Below are positions 15,567 to 23,700 of a stretch of 33,175 nucleotides of DNA, one piece after another (position 1 is the stretch's first letter; every line of letters starts with the position of its first letter). Source of the DNA: Bacteroidales bacterium (lineage in GTDB: Bacteria > Bacteroidota > Bacteroidia > Bacteroidales > UBA3663); NCBI GenBank assembly GCA_024694125.1, contig JAILKE010000001.1, positions 1-33,175 on the forward strand, in the 5' to 3' direction. The translations under genes were made by a program, and so were the position numbers. The notes beneath the pieces were generated by a model. That model ran no database searches and had not been told where the DNA came from. It worked only from the letters and a program-made list of their open reading frames with translations.

Positions 15567-16619
15567 TCACATCGACTTATAAATAAAGTAGCAGAGGACG
15601 ATCAGGATAATCAAGAAAGCAATGGAGGAGATCAACGTGGTCAACAGGAGGTAGCCAAAAACGCGGCGCTTGGAGTAACCCGTCAGTTGCTTCAGGGTGA
15701 TGAAGACCATCAATATGGCCAACCATTTGAGCAAGCCTATATCGAGCAACTTACTGGCCAAGAAGAAGATACTGAACGTGTTGGCCGTATAGATCAACGC
15801 CACGATGAACTCCGAGAACCGCAACTTCTCAATCTGCGGCGTAGTGCGGAAGAAGAAGAACATCGGCACCGAAAAGAGTATCAACGCCAACAGGTTAAAG
15901 AGCGACTCGTTCGAATCGACTATCGCCTGGATCATCGTGAAATACTTGTTATGGTGGAGGTCGAACACCTTTTTCGGTTTCGATTTCGGCTCATCCGACG
16001 CCTGGAGCGCATCCTCCGCAGTCGTCAGGCTGTCCGACGGTTCGGACACTTCGCCGCCAAAAAGGTTCTGCGAGGCAAGCACCCCATCTACGTGACGCAG
16101 CGTATCTTCCGCACCCATCACAACCTCGACTGGTGCCTTCTCCGCATCGTCAACAGCTTCATTCTCAGGCAGGAATCCATGTTCTACCAACAGATATGCC
16201 GTCGCAAAAAGGAAGAACATCTCGAAGGGCGGGAAATAGGCCGACTGCATGCCACGCAAGTAGTCGCGAATCATGTACCCCGGGCGGAACATCATGTCAC
16301 GAACCGTGCGGAACATACTTCGGTTACCCACACCCCATACATCCAGGAAGAGCAACAGCGCATTCGAGAAAGAGAATCGTCCAACCTTGTACGACTGACC
16401 GCACCTCGGGCAGAAATTGCCGGTAAACTGCGTGCCGCACGAAGCGCACTGATGACTCTGCTGCGACATCGCTGCCACCTGATGCGGCCGGTGTTGCCAG
16501 ATGCGGTATGACCGCAGCCACACCCTCCGTTTCCTGGGCACAAAGAGATACCGCAGGCCGTTTTTCACTTTTCCATACAGGGAGACACGCTTGTTCTTGT
16601 TATTGCCGATAAGGTTCAT
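15567..16619 (-). CDS. DUF3667 zinc-ribbon membrane protein
   Basis: About 350 residues. The N-terminal part carries a zinc ribbon CASCGTQFTGNFCPRCGQ (C-x2-C ... C-x2-C), followed by the DUF3667 block SFSNALLLFLDVWGVGNRSMFRTVRDMMFRPGYMI. Several predicted membrane segments follow (FFLFATAYLLVEHGF, LLALILFSVPMFFFF, FIVALIYTANTFSIFFLASKLL, and two near the C-terminus), with a charged linker containing KSKPKKVFDLHHNKYF between the first and second. Function is unknown; it is common in Bacteroidetes. The frame is open up to 16730, but ATG at 16617-16619 (MNLIGNNKNKR) is the sensible start because the upstream part overlaps the palindromic element at 16676-16757. Confidence 0.85.
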   Translation of the reverse strand: MNLIGNNKNKRVSLYGKVKNGLRYLFVPRKRRVWLRSYRIWQHRPHQVAAMSQQSHQCASCGTQFTGNFCPRCGQSYKVGRFSFSNALLLFLDVWGVGNRSMFRTVRDMMFRPGYMIRDYLRGMQSAYFPPFEMFFLFATAYLLVEHGFLPENEAVDDAEKAPVEVVMGAEDTLRHVDGVLASQNLFGGEVSEPSDSLTTAEDALQASDEPKSKPKKVFDLHHNKYFTMIQAIVDSNESLFNLLALILFSVPMFFFFRTTPQIEKLRFSEFIVALIYTANTFSIFFLASKLLDIGLLKWLAILMVFITLKQLTGYSKRRVFGYLLLTTLISSIAFLIILIVLCYFIYKSM

Positions 16620-16675
16620 GGATAATATAGTTTTCAACTTTAGCATTTGCAAAAAGTGAATTTTTAGGCATAAAA

Positions 16676-16757
16676 AAGCTAAGGAAAATTTGGGCATGTC
16701 CCCCAAAATCAGTATCTTTGTAAAAAGCAAAATATCAGATACAAATTTCCTTAGCTA
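16676..16757. repeat. Palindromic element carrying a plus-strand promoter
   Basis: AGCTAAGGAAAATTTG (16676-16691) and CAAATTTCCTTAGCT (16743-16757) are inverted copies differing by one extra A. A TTTGGG/CCCAAA hairpin lies inside the left part. This is probably the left end of an insertion-sequence remnant. Confidence 0.6.
16689..16720 (+). promoter_or_regulatory. Promoter in front of the chimeric ORF
   Basis: TTTG at 16689-16692, 20 bp, TATCTTTG at 16713-16720. Confidence 0.7.
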
Positions 16758-16927
16758 TGCGCAAAGATAGAACAATTATTTCAGAACTGCAAGATTTTTT
16801 CCTGCAAAATGATACTCATCTGGCAATAAATAGTATTTCTGACGTAATGAGCAGTTTGAAGTTGCATAAAAACAATTTTCCACCACCACTCGCATTCGAC
16901 GTTCTGGGTTCTAACAACAAGCTTTGA
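16757..16927 (+). pseudogene. Chimeric 56-codon ORF: transposase-like N-terminus joined to aldolase tail
   Basis: ATG at 16757 opens a frame whose first 41 residues (MRKDRTIISELQDFF... KLHKNNF) resemble the N-terminus of a DDE-type IS transposase; this is a judgement from style, not from a match. The frame then runs without interruption into PPPLAFDVLGSNNKL and a stop. PPPLAFDVL and GSNNKL are both derived from the aldolase gene (14840-14868 and 15181-15210), with the same reading frame kept. It has a Bacteroidetes promoter upstream and the copied aldolase terminator downstream, so it could be transcribed and translated. It is most simply the leftover of an IS insertion and deletion event. 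Confidence 0.6.
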
Positions 16928-17026
16928 TTAAAGAGTAGAGAGTAATGTGTAAAGGGTAATGTAGTTTGCTACATCCTTACTCACTTTCCAACATATGACT
17001 CCTCACCTTCGGGTGGGGAGTTTTTT
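16878..17026 (+). repeat. Duplicated 3' end of the aldolase gene with internal deletion
   Basis: 16878-16906 is identical to 14840-14868. From GACGTTCTG (16898-16906) onward the sequence instead follows 15181-15310 with a handful of substitutions, through the stop region and terminator. GACGTTCTG occurs at both 14860 and 15181, so a 321-bp (107-codon) deletion between these 9-bp direct repeats explains the copy. Confidence 0.9.
16999..17026 (+). terminator. Copied aldolase terminator
   Basis: CTCCTCACC (16999-17007), loop TTCG, GGTGGGGAG (17012-17020), six T. Confidence 0.85.
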
Positions 17027-17238
17027 GTTGTCCGATGTCAACATCACATGGGTGAACGCGGTGCACACTCCTATTCAATGAGTACTGCCAGGGGGCGCCG
17101 AAGCATTGCTGCCCCTGCCCTGCAGGTCTCCGCAACGATAGAGTACAGAAGGGATTTAGAGGTCTCGGAACAACGCAACTTATTGTAACATTCACATGGC
17201 AATATTTTACGTCTATAAAAAATGAAAAGAATTATTGA

Positions 17239-17388
17239 ATGGGACATTACCCTAAACAACTTACTGAATCATCGTTACCTCGTACAGACGGACTTGACAA
17301 CCTATTCTCAATCCACCAGTCGCTTTTGGCTTCGTCCCCGAGAGATACTGTTGCATCTGTCATTCGGTATTTGAAGATTACTAAGTAG
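17239..17388 (+). pseudogene. Short ORF ending inside a MITE-like element, possible gene fragment
   Basis: A 49-codon frame (MGHYPKQLTES ... SVIRYLKITK). Its last codons and stop are supplied by the left end of the inverted-repeat element at 17383-17566. If the element and one ACT duplication are removed, the frame would continue past the insertion site. I do not recognise the product. It may be the disrupted front part of a gene or chance. Confidence 0.3.
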
Positions 17389-17566
17389 TCATTCAAAATT
17401 ATTTTTACATATCAAGTAGTATTGTTCAAGAGACTATCTTTTTCATTCTTGGGCGCATCTTTCGGCTTTTCGCTCGGTCACAATGTAACATTGCTCCCTC
17501 CCTCAAAACCAAAATCTGCATCCCAATCTCTAAAAAATATAGCTAAATAATTTTGAACAACTACTT
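17383..17566. mobile_element. MITE-like element with 22-bp terminal inverted repeats
   Basis: The left end 17383-17404 and right end 17545-17566 are inverted copies matching at 20 of 22 positions (AAGTAGT..TTCAAAATTATTT). ACT occurs directly outside both ends (17380-17382 and 17567-17569), consistent with a 3-bp target duplication. The element is 184 bp with no coding capacity. Confidence 0.7.
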
Positions 17567-17596
17567 ACTTTTTCGAGGGACTTACCCTATAGACAA

Positions 17597-17635
17597 TGTC
17601 CGCAGTGCCATGCAACAGGCACTGCGGACAGTTTT
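17597..17635 (+). terminator. Strong plus-strand terminator hairpin
   Basis: A perfect 13-bp stem TGTCCGCAGTGCC / GGCACTGCGGACA (17597-17609 and 17618-17630) is followed by GTTTTTA. No intact plus-strand gene precedes it, so it is probably left from a lost gene. Confidence 0.8.
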
Positions 17636-17638
17636 TAT

Positions 17639-17724
17639 GGGGACTTCTATAAATTGTCAAAAGAGTTTCAATAGATTATTTCCTTCGGTTTAACCAATAA
17701 ACGGGGAAATTTATAGAGGTCCCC
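17639..17724. repeat. 86-bp inverted-repeat element
   Basis: GGGGACTTCTATAAATT (17639-17655) and AATTTATAGAGGTCCCC (17708-17724) are inverted copies with one mismatch. It may be a very small MITE or fused IS ends. It sits 43 bases past the end of the tannase-like gene. Confidence 0.65.
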
Positions 17725-17767
17725 TTATGAACGATACCCGACTGCGGGGATTGGAGTCCATGACCGC

Positions 17768-19510
17768 TTATCGTACGAAGATTTTCTTGCCATTGTGCAC
17801 ATACATACCCTGCGACGGAGCGCTCACGGCGCGACCCTGCAGGTCATAGTAGGCCGATGACTCGCTCTGGCTCTCCCCTATCTGCTGGATGCCTGTAGTG
17901 GCGCTGGTGGCGCACTCCTTGACCCAGCTGATGAAGTTGGACGATGCGCTGCCCGTGTCCTCGGCTTCGGTATGTCCCTGCCCCCAGATGGTCTCGAAAT
18001 CGACATCCTTCACACCGCTGTAGGCCTGCAGCGCCAGGGCGAGGTTGATCTCGGTGCTCAGGGCGGTGTCCTCCTGCTTGATGCCGCTGCGTATGCGCCA
18101 GTAGGGAGCCACGTCGCTTGAACCTGCACCACCGCCATTGTAGTAGGTCGCATTATCGACCAGATAATAGAGAGGCGTGTACATCATCAGGCGGGTCTGG
18201 ACGGCATTGCCCACAGCATCGACATTGTCCGATGCCAGGTCGGCGGAGAAGGCATCATAGTACGTGCTGGCATAGCTCTGTACCAGGGTAGCCAGATAGG
18301 GGTCGAAGTGTCCCGCTGTGCCGGCTATGCCCATCAGGGTGTTTTCGGCCGATCCGAGGTCAGCATATTCATCGAATGCGCCCAGCGACTTGGTGGCTTT
18401 CTTGTAGTTCGAGGCGAAGTCCGACAGCGCCGAGGCATCGTCCGTCGTATAGCTTGCCACACTGGCGCTGTTGTACTGATTGTAGCGCGACACGGCATCG
18501 TTGATCACCTCCATCGTGTACTCGTAGTACGAGCCGCTCTGGTAGTAGCCGTCACTCGTGCTGTTCAATGTCAGCGTCTCGCCTGTCTCAGGGTGCTTGA
18601 ACCCGATGGCGTTGATATAGGTGACGAAGTTCTCTGCCAGACCCTGGCTGATGCTCTGGTCAGCGTCCGAGAGCGACGAACGGGTCAGACCCATGTTCCA
18701 CTCGTATGCGCCGTCAGCCTGATCCAGGTTGGTGATTGGGCACCAGCACATCGACCCGCAGATGTTGTCCCTGTAGTCCATGTTGGCTCCGATGGCCTGC
18801 AGGTAGGCATCATACTGGCTGTTGTTGCCCGATGTACCGAAGATGGCACTCTGTGCACCACCGCCACTGTGGCCGAAGGAGAAGATCAGGTCCGTGTTGC
18901 CTGGCACCAACGACTGGGCAGCCAGACTGCGGTAGTAACGCACGGCAGCCTTCAGGTCGGTCACCCCCAGGGGCGCACCATGGTTACGGCCACGGCAGCC
19001 CGGCCACAGGTAGATGAATCCCTCGGCCGTATAGGTGGCTGCGGCAGAGGACTCGCCCGTTGGCGCCGACTGTGCCGAGTAGCCGCTCGTATTGACCGGC
19101 ACCACTATGGGCGCAGTGGCGGCGGTATAGCCATTGCACGTACCCTCGGCATTGATGCTGTAGGTTCCGTCGCTGTTCTGGCTCAGGTAGGCTGCTGGCA
19201 CATAGATGCCCATCTGTTCGTAGCTCGAGTCAGCCGGAGCGGAACAATAGAACAGGCCTACGATGTAGTAATAGTCCGAACTGCTCTGCCACAGGCCACT
19301 GATGTCCGAACCATACTGGTAGGTCGTATCTGCCCCGCTGCTGCTCTCGCCGCCAGGGCCACCACCATCGGGCATATCTCCACCAGGCAAGTCGCCGCTC
19401 GGTGTTTCGCCGTCAGGCAGGTCACTGGGCATACCGTCGTCAGTCTGGGCCAATGCATTGACACTGATTGCCATGAAGGCTGCAAGTAGAAGTGAAATCT
19501 TTTTCATCAT
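17768..19510 (-). CDS. Secreted alpha/beta hydrolase, subtype B tannase-like
   Basis: About 580 residues. The start MMKKISLLLAAFMAISVNALAQ is a Sec signal peptide; ATG at 19507 is an equally good start, and the frame open to 19582 is too long. A Pro/Gly/Asp-rich linker (DGMPSDLPDGETPSGDL...) follows. FGHSGGGAQSA holds the nucleophile Ser, WCPITNLDQADGAYEWNMG is the block I associate with subtype B tannases, and WRIRSGIKQEDTALSTEINLALAL plus WGQGHTEAED probably supply the catalytic Asp and His. Such enzymes cleave galloyl or related phenolic esters; the substrate here is inferred only. The C-terminal AYYDLQGRAVSAP...MYVHNGKKIFVR is a Prevotella-type secretion or sorting tail. A promoter at 19808-19839 implies a leader of about 290 bases. 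Confidence 0.8.
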   Translation of the reverse strand: MMKKISLLLAAFMAISVNALAQTDDGMPSDLPDGETPSGDLPGGDMPDGGGPGGESSSGADTTYQYGSDISGLWQSSSDYYYIVGLFYCSAPADSSYEQMGIYVPAAYLSQNSDGTYSINAEGTCNGYTAATAPIVVPVNTSGYSAQSAPTGESSAAATYTAEGFIYLWPGCRGRNHGAPLGVTDLKAAVRYYRSLAAQSLVPGNTDLIFSFGHSGGGAQSAIFGTSGNNSQYDAYLQAIGANMDYRDNICGSMCWCPITNLDQADGAYEWNMGLTRSSLSDADQSISQGLAENFVTYINAIGFKHPETGETLTLNSTSDGYYQSGSYYEYTMEVINDAVSRYNQYNSASVASYTTDDASALSDFASNYKKATKSLGAFDEYADLGSAENTLMGIAGTAGHFDPYLATLVQSYASTYYDAFSADLASDNVDAVGNAVQTRLMMYTPLYYLVDNATYYNGGGAGSSDVAPYWRIRSGIKQEDTALSTEINLALALQAYSGVKDVDFETIWGQGHTEAEDTGSASSNFISWVKECATSATTGIQQIGESQSESSAYYDLQGRAVSAPSQGMYVHNGKKIFVR

Positions 19511-19807
19511 TGTTTGTTTTTTTATATTGAACATTGCACAAGCTTCGCTGACAACCCACACCGGCCTCACCGAGGGAGGCAACGCAGGTTCCGCTACGCT
19601 TCTTTCGATTATCTTTGCTTCTTTAGGTTGTCATAGTAGCATACATATATATATATCATAGCCGTAGCCATGACCATAGGGGAAGGGGTCTGTAAGGGGA
19701 ATCAATTGACCGTGGGGATGGTCGTTGGGGAACTATCTGCAATGTCGGTCCTGTCTATCTTCTTGCCGCATTGCATCGATTTGCATACACTTTATTTTTG
19801 GTCGATG
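19511..19807 (-). other. Long 5' leader region of the tannase-like gene
   Basis: No ORF with support. It contains an ATATAT run near 19643-19657 and several C/T-rich stretches. It is probably transcribed as 5' UTR from the promoter at 19808-19839. Confidence 0.45.
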
Positions 19808-19839
19808 CAAAGGTACAGCAATTTTCAATATGCGCCAAC
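19808..19839 (-). promoter_or_regulatory. Promoter of the tannase-like gene
   Basis: Minus strand TACCTTTG (19808-19815) with GTTG at 19836-19839 in place of TTTG, spacing 20 bp. Confidence 0.6.
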
Positions 19840-20006
19840 AGTTATTATTGTATTTTTTATATTTATTAACCTTTCTCCCCTCATTTTAATCATTATTCAG
19901 TATAGACAATCATCCCTAATCGGTACAATCAGAGCGCACAGAAACACTAAAGAGATATTTTCTATCCGAGTTTATGAGAGATTACACAAAACTAAACCAA
20001 ACAAAA

Positions 20007-20038
20007 TTTGCATATTATAAAAAAAAGTCATACCTTTG
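20007..20038 (+). promoter_or_regulatory. Promoter of the toxin-antitoxin pair
   Basis: TTTG at 20007-20010, 20 bp, TACCTTTG at 20031-20038. The transcript start would be about 10 bases before the antitoxin ATG. Confidence 0.8.
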
Positions 20039-20054
20039 CAAAAAATTTATCAAC

Positions 20055-20258
20055 ATGGCAAAATATACCATCACACTCAACGAAAGGAGTACCAGTGGCA
20101 AGGCTCTAATTGCCTATCTACAGGCTTTAGGAATATCCCTCCACAAGGTAACATCCAAAGAAAAGAGCAGCTACGTCAAATCTCAAGAAGACAAAGCAGC
20201 AGGCCGTGTAGAGAAGTTCTCTTCGGCTGAAGACATGTTTAAATCCTTAGGCATTTAA
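20055..20258 (+). CDS. Antitoxin of a RelB/YafQ-type module
   Basis: A 67-residue protein beginning MAKYTITLNERSTSGKALIAYLQALG. The N-terminal strand-helix is typical of small Bacteroidetes antitoxins paired with YafQ-like toxins (TITLNE...SGKALIAYL). The C-terminal half is charged (SKEKSSYVKSQEDKAAGRVEKFSS), as expected for the flexible toxin-binding tail. It is followed 3 bases later by the toxin gene and shares its promoter. The longer frame from 19974 covers the promoter and is rejected. By analogy it neutralises the toxin and may repress the promoter; no operator palindrome is obvious. Confidence 0.8.
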   Translation: MAKYTITLNERSTSGKALIAYLQALGISLHKVTSKEKSSYVKSQEDKAAGRVEKFSSAEDMFKSLGI

Positions 20259-20261
20259 AAC

Positions 20262-20534
20262 ATGTACGAAATCCGAATGACCAACACTTTCCGCAAAGAC
20301 ACGGAACGTTGCCGCAAACGCGGTTATAATATGGAATTATTAAAAACTGCCATTCGCACACTTGAAGCGAACGGCCAGTTGCCTAGTAGCTATAGGCCTC
20401 ACAAATTATCAGGCAACTATGACAATTGTTGGGAATGCCATCTCAAGGGGGATTGGCTATTGATTTGGGAACAGAATGACCTCGAATTAACATTACTATT
20501 CACTGGCACAGGAACTCATTCCGACCTATTCTAA
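20262..20534 (+). CDS. YafQ/RelE-family mRNA interferase toxin
   Basis: A 90-residue toxin of the RelE/ParE superfamily, YafQ branch, predicted to cleave mRNA on the ribosome. Recognisable blocks: YEIRMTNTFRKDTERCRKRGYNMELLKTAI, RPHKLSGNYDNCWECHLKGDWLLIWEQND and the terminal LLFTGTGTHSDLF. The conserved H-K-L-x-G-x-Y...E-x-H...D-W-L-L...G-T-H-S-D-L-F pattern is that of YafQ, including the catalytic His and Phe near the C-terminus, so the toxin appears intact. It begins 3 bases after the antitoxin stop. It may end at the bidirectional terminator 20649-20690. Confidence 0.9.
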   Translation: MYEIRMTNTFRKDTERCRKRGYNMELLKTAIRTLEANGQLPSSYRPHKLSGNYDNCWECHLKGDWLLIWEQNDLELTLLFTGTGTHSDLF

Positions 20535-20592
20535 AGCTGTTTGATTGATTATTTTAACATCAAGTTATACCAATCATTTCTTTTCACTATTC

Positions 20593-20647
20593 TATCGTCC
20601 TTGTCACTTCCTTGTCAAATCTTTGTCAATTCCTTGTCACTTCCTTT
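20593..20647 (-). repeat. 11-bp repeats next to a terminator
   Basis: Five units of TCACTTCCTTG type start at about 20593, 20604, 20615, 20626 and 20637, with variation (TCAAATCTTTG, TCAATTCCTTG). They follow the terminator 20649-20690 on the minus strand, as the related array at 13695-13771 follows the pheA attenuator. Confidence 0.85.
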
Positions 20648-20648
20648 A

Positions 20649-20690
20649 AAATAAATCGCGCCCCGCCGTAAAGCGGAGCGCGATTTATTT
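20649..20690. terminator. Bidirectional terminator between toxin and beta-helix genes
   Basis: AAATAAATCGCGC / GCGCGATTTATTT, a 13-bp stem (20649-20661 and 20678-20690) with an inner CCGC/GCGG, usable on both strands. Confidence 0.9.
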
Positions 20691-20703
20691 ATGTTGGTTC
20701 AGT

Positions 20704-23700
20704 TTATTTGATCAACTGACCGTTAGCATTGAACATCTGACCATTGCGTACAATGACAAGCTTGCCGTTGATGAAGAACTTACCGTCCTTCTGAACGTCG
20801 TCAGCCTTGACATTGTTGATACCGCTGACCTCAGTAGAGATGGTCCAGCGTGGATCACCGATAGACTCAGGAACGGTAACGCCCTCACCTACGGTGAGAG
20901 TAGCGTTCATATTACCAGCAGCAGCGTCAACGAAGGTAACGACTGCAGCTACGCTGCTTGTCTCGATACCAGCCTTCTCTGTCTCAGCAGCACTTACGTC
21001 AGCGCCACCATAGTTGAAGATATTACCCTCGACGGTCCACTGTGGTGTGGTACTTGCCTGTCCACCGTCCAGACCTACCAGTACCTGGTTCTGCTTGCCG
21101 CAGTCAACGAAGATACTGTTCTTGACCGAGAAGACGTTCTGGGCAGTACCCTTCTGCTTCAGGTCGTTGAAGTTCTTGCCATTGGCAATATTGACAATGG
21201 TAGAGTTGTGGAAGTAGAAGGCCTGAGTCAAGTCGCCGTTGACATTCTTAGGACGGCTGCCATACTGAGCGAAGAAGCTGCTCTTGGCTGCAGGTGCATA
21301 GATGGTAGAGTTCTCGACCATGACAGCACCGACATAGCCCATGCCATTGAAGTTGACCACGTTCGCACTGTTGGCTGCAACTGCGATGACCGAGTTGCTG
21401 ATTGCCAGGCTGTCGAGCTTGGTCTTCTGTGCATCGGTAACAACTGAACCCTGCAGACCGTTGAGGATAATGCCCGAGAGGATAACCTCATCCATCTGGA
21501 AGTGGTCAGATACAGTCGAATCTTTCTTCATGGCATAGACTGAGCTGCCGTTCAGGGTGATGAAGTCGGCCGATACAGAGTCAGGGATGGTGATGACTGA
21601 GCTGTCACCGTAGATAGCGAAGTTCACGCCTGTGGTGAGGCCACTGCTGATTGAATATTCGCCACCCTTGGCCAGGTTGATCTTGATGCTTGCTACATGC
21701 TTGCCCAGCACAGCAGCTGCCAGTTCGGTGCTGATATTCTTGCCCGACTCGAGAGTCAGTTCGACAGGAACATCCAGAGTATTCAGTACAAGGCTGGTGA
21801 AGTTAGCGACATACCACTGACCGCCCTCCTTGGCATTGGCAATACCGAATGTAGCAGCACCCTCTTCAGTTGCCTGGAAGGTGATAGAATACTGATACTC
21901 GGCTACAGTAACATCCTCAACATTAGACAGGGTACCGACTGTGATATCCTGCTTGACATCGTTGGCATAGACGTATGCGATGCCCTCACCTGCATAGGTC
22001 GTAGCATCGAGATTGCGAGCTACGTTGGCAATAGCAGTAAACGATACAGTGTAGGTAGCGCCAGGAACAAGACCAGAGATGGTCTGAGTCATGACATCAC
22101 CAGCAGCACATGGAGTATTGTCACCGGTGTAGCGCTCTGGGTATTGGCCAGCGAACTTGCCAGTAGCACCATTCCAGGTATTGCTGCACAGGTCACTCCA
22201 TACAGAACCAGCTGTAGTCTGCGACTTGACTGCATCCAAATAGGCCTCTACGACAACAGCACTCTGGTCACCCGACATGGTACCAGCCTCGTAGGTCTCT
22301 GAGACCTCCGATACATCGTATGCAGCCTGACCGTCAGCATCGAGGGTAGCAACCTTCTCAGCATAAGTATTGACTGCAGCTATAGTGGCAGCATAGTCTG
22401 TGATAGACTGGTTGGCAGCAGCAATTGCAGCCTCCAGAGCATTGTAGTTAGTTACAGTAGCAGCGGTCTGGAATGCTGCGACAGCAGTCTCCAATTCAGT
22501 CTGGACAGTGTTGTTCATCTTGCCCGATGGCACGGTAGCCAACAGAGCTGTAGAGTCCTCAGCTGCAACCTGAGAGGTGAACATCTCAACCTTGACATTC
22601 TTCACGATAGCCCAACCACTATTGATAAAGGCGTTCATGTTGATGCTGACGCTGAGCTGACCACTCTCACCTACATTGGCGTAGGTCTCGACATAGTACT
22701 TGCCATCGGCAGCCAGGGTAGAGAATTCGGCCATAGAGTTAGGATTAGTATCGCTGGCGCGATCCACACCCCAAGACTTGACGCGCACCTTGCTGTCATT
22801 GACCTGCATGTACATGGTGCTCAGGTTATAACCCTCGTTGGTCAGAGCGGCAACAGATGCGTTCGAACCAGAGCGATACATAGCCTGGACAGATACACGG
22901 TACAGACCAGGAGCTACAGTAGCCGTCTGTGACAGGACACCTGTACCCTGATAGCACTCAGTTGCATACTGGTTGGTAGTGACATCATTGCCACGGACCT
23001 TGGTCCAGGTCCAACCGGTATTGGCATTGGTCAGAGAGGCGTTCTGCAGTGAGCTGCTCACATCCTTGACAATATAAGAGCTGGCCAATGTCTCGGCTGT
23101 CAGACCAGCTGCAGTCAGAGCATTGTTCATGTCACCAGACTCAGCGGCTGCAACGGCTGCCTCGTACTCAGAGAGTGAGAGAGCATTCCAGCGAGTAGCC
23201 TCCTCTGCGTTCTCGGTAGTAGTAAGCTGCTCATTGGCACCGACGGCCTTGATATACTTACCGCTGAATGAGAGGACATATCCATCGGCAGCACTGCCTG
23301 TGATAGTCAGGGCTACAGGTGTACCATTGTCAGCATAGAGGTTGTCTCCCAGACCACTTGAAGTCCAGTCATAGCAACGCAGGGTGGCAGTAGCACCGTC
23401 GGCTGTGATTTGCACTGGATAGCCGTAGTAGTCAGTTACGGCAGCAGTACCGTAGTTATTGCCACGCGAATAGTAGAGACCGGTGGACATATCCGACAGA
23501 TAATATACACCATCATCCAGCATTGGATACTCGTAAGCAGTTACCCAACGAGGATCGCCGTAGCCCATCTTGTGAGCATAAGAGCGGCCCTTAGGTGCGA
23601 AGTTGGCTGCGAGAGCCTCTACATTGAAGTCGAATGCTGCAGTAGGAACGCTGAAAGCAGTCTCAGTCTTGCAGAGCAGTGTATCCTCAGTCGCGAAGCG

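Noticed and set aside
18308..19489. 393-codon open frame on the plus strand
   Set aside because: Antisense of the tannase-like gene, which has clear catalytic motifs and a signal peptide.
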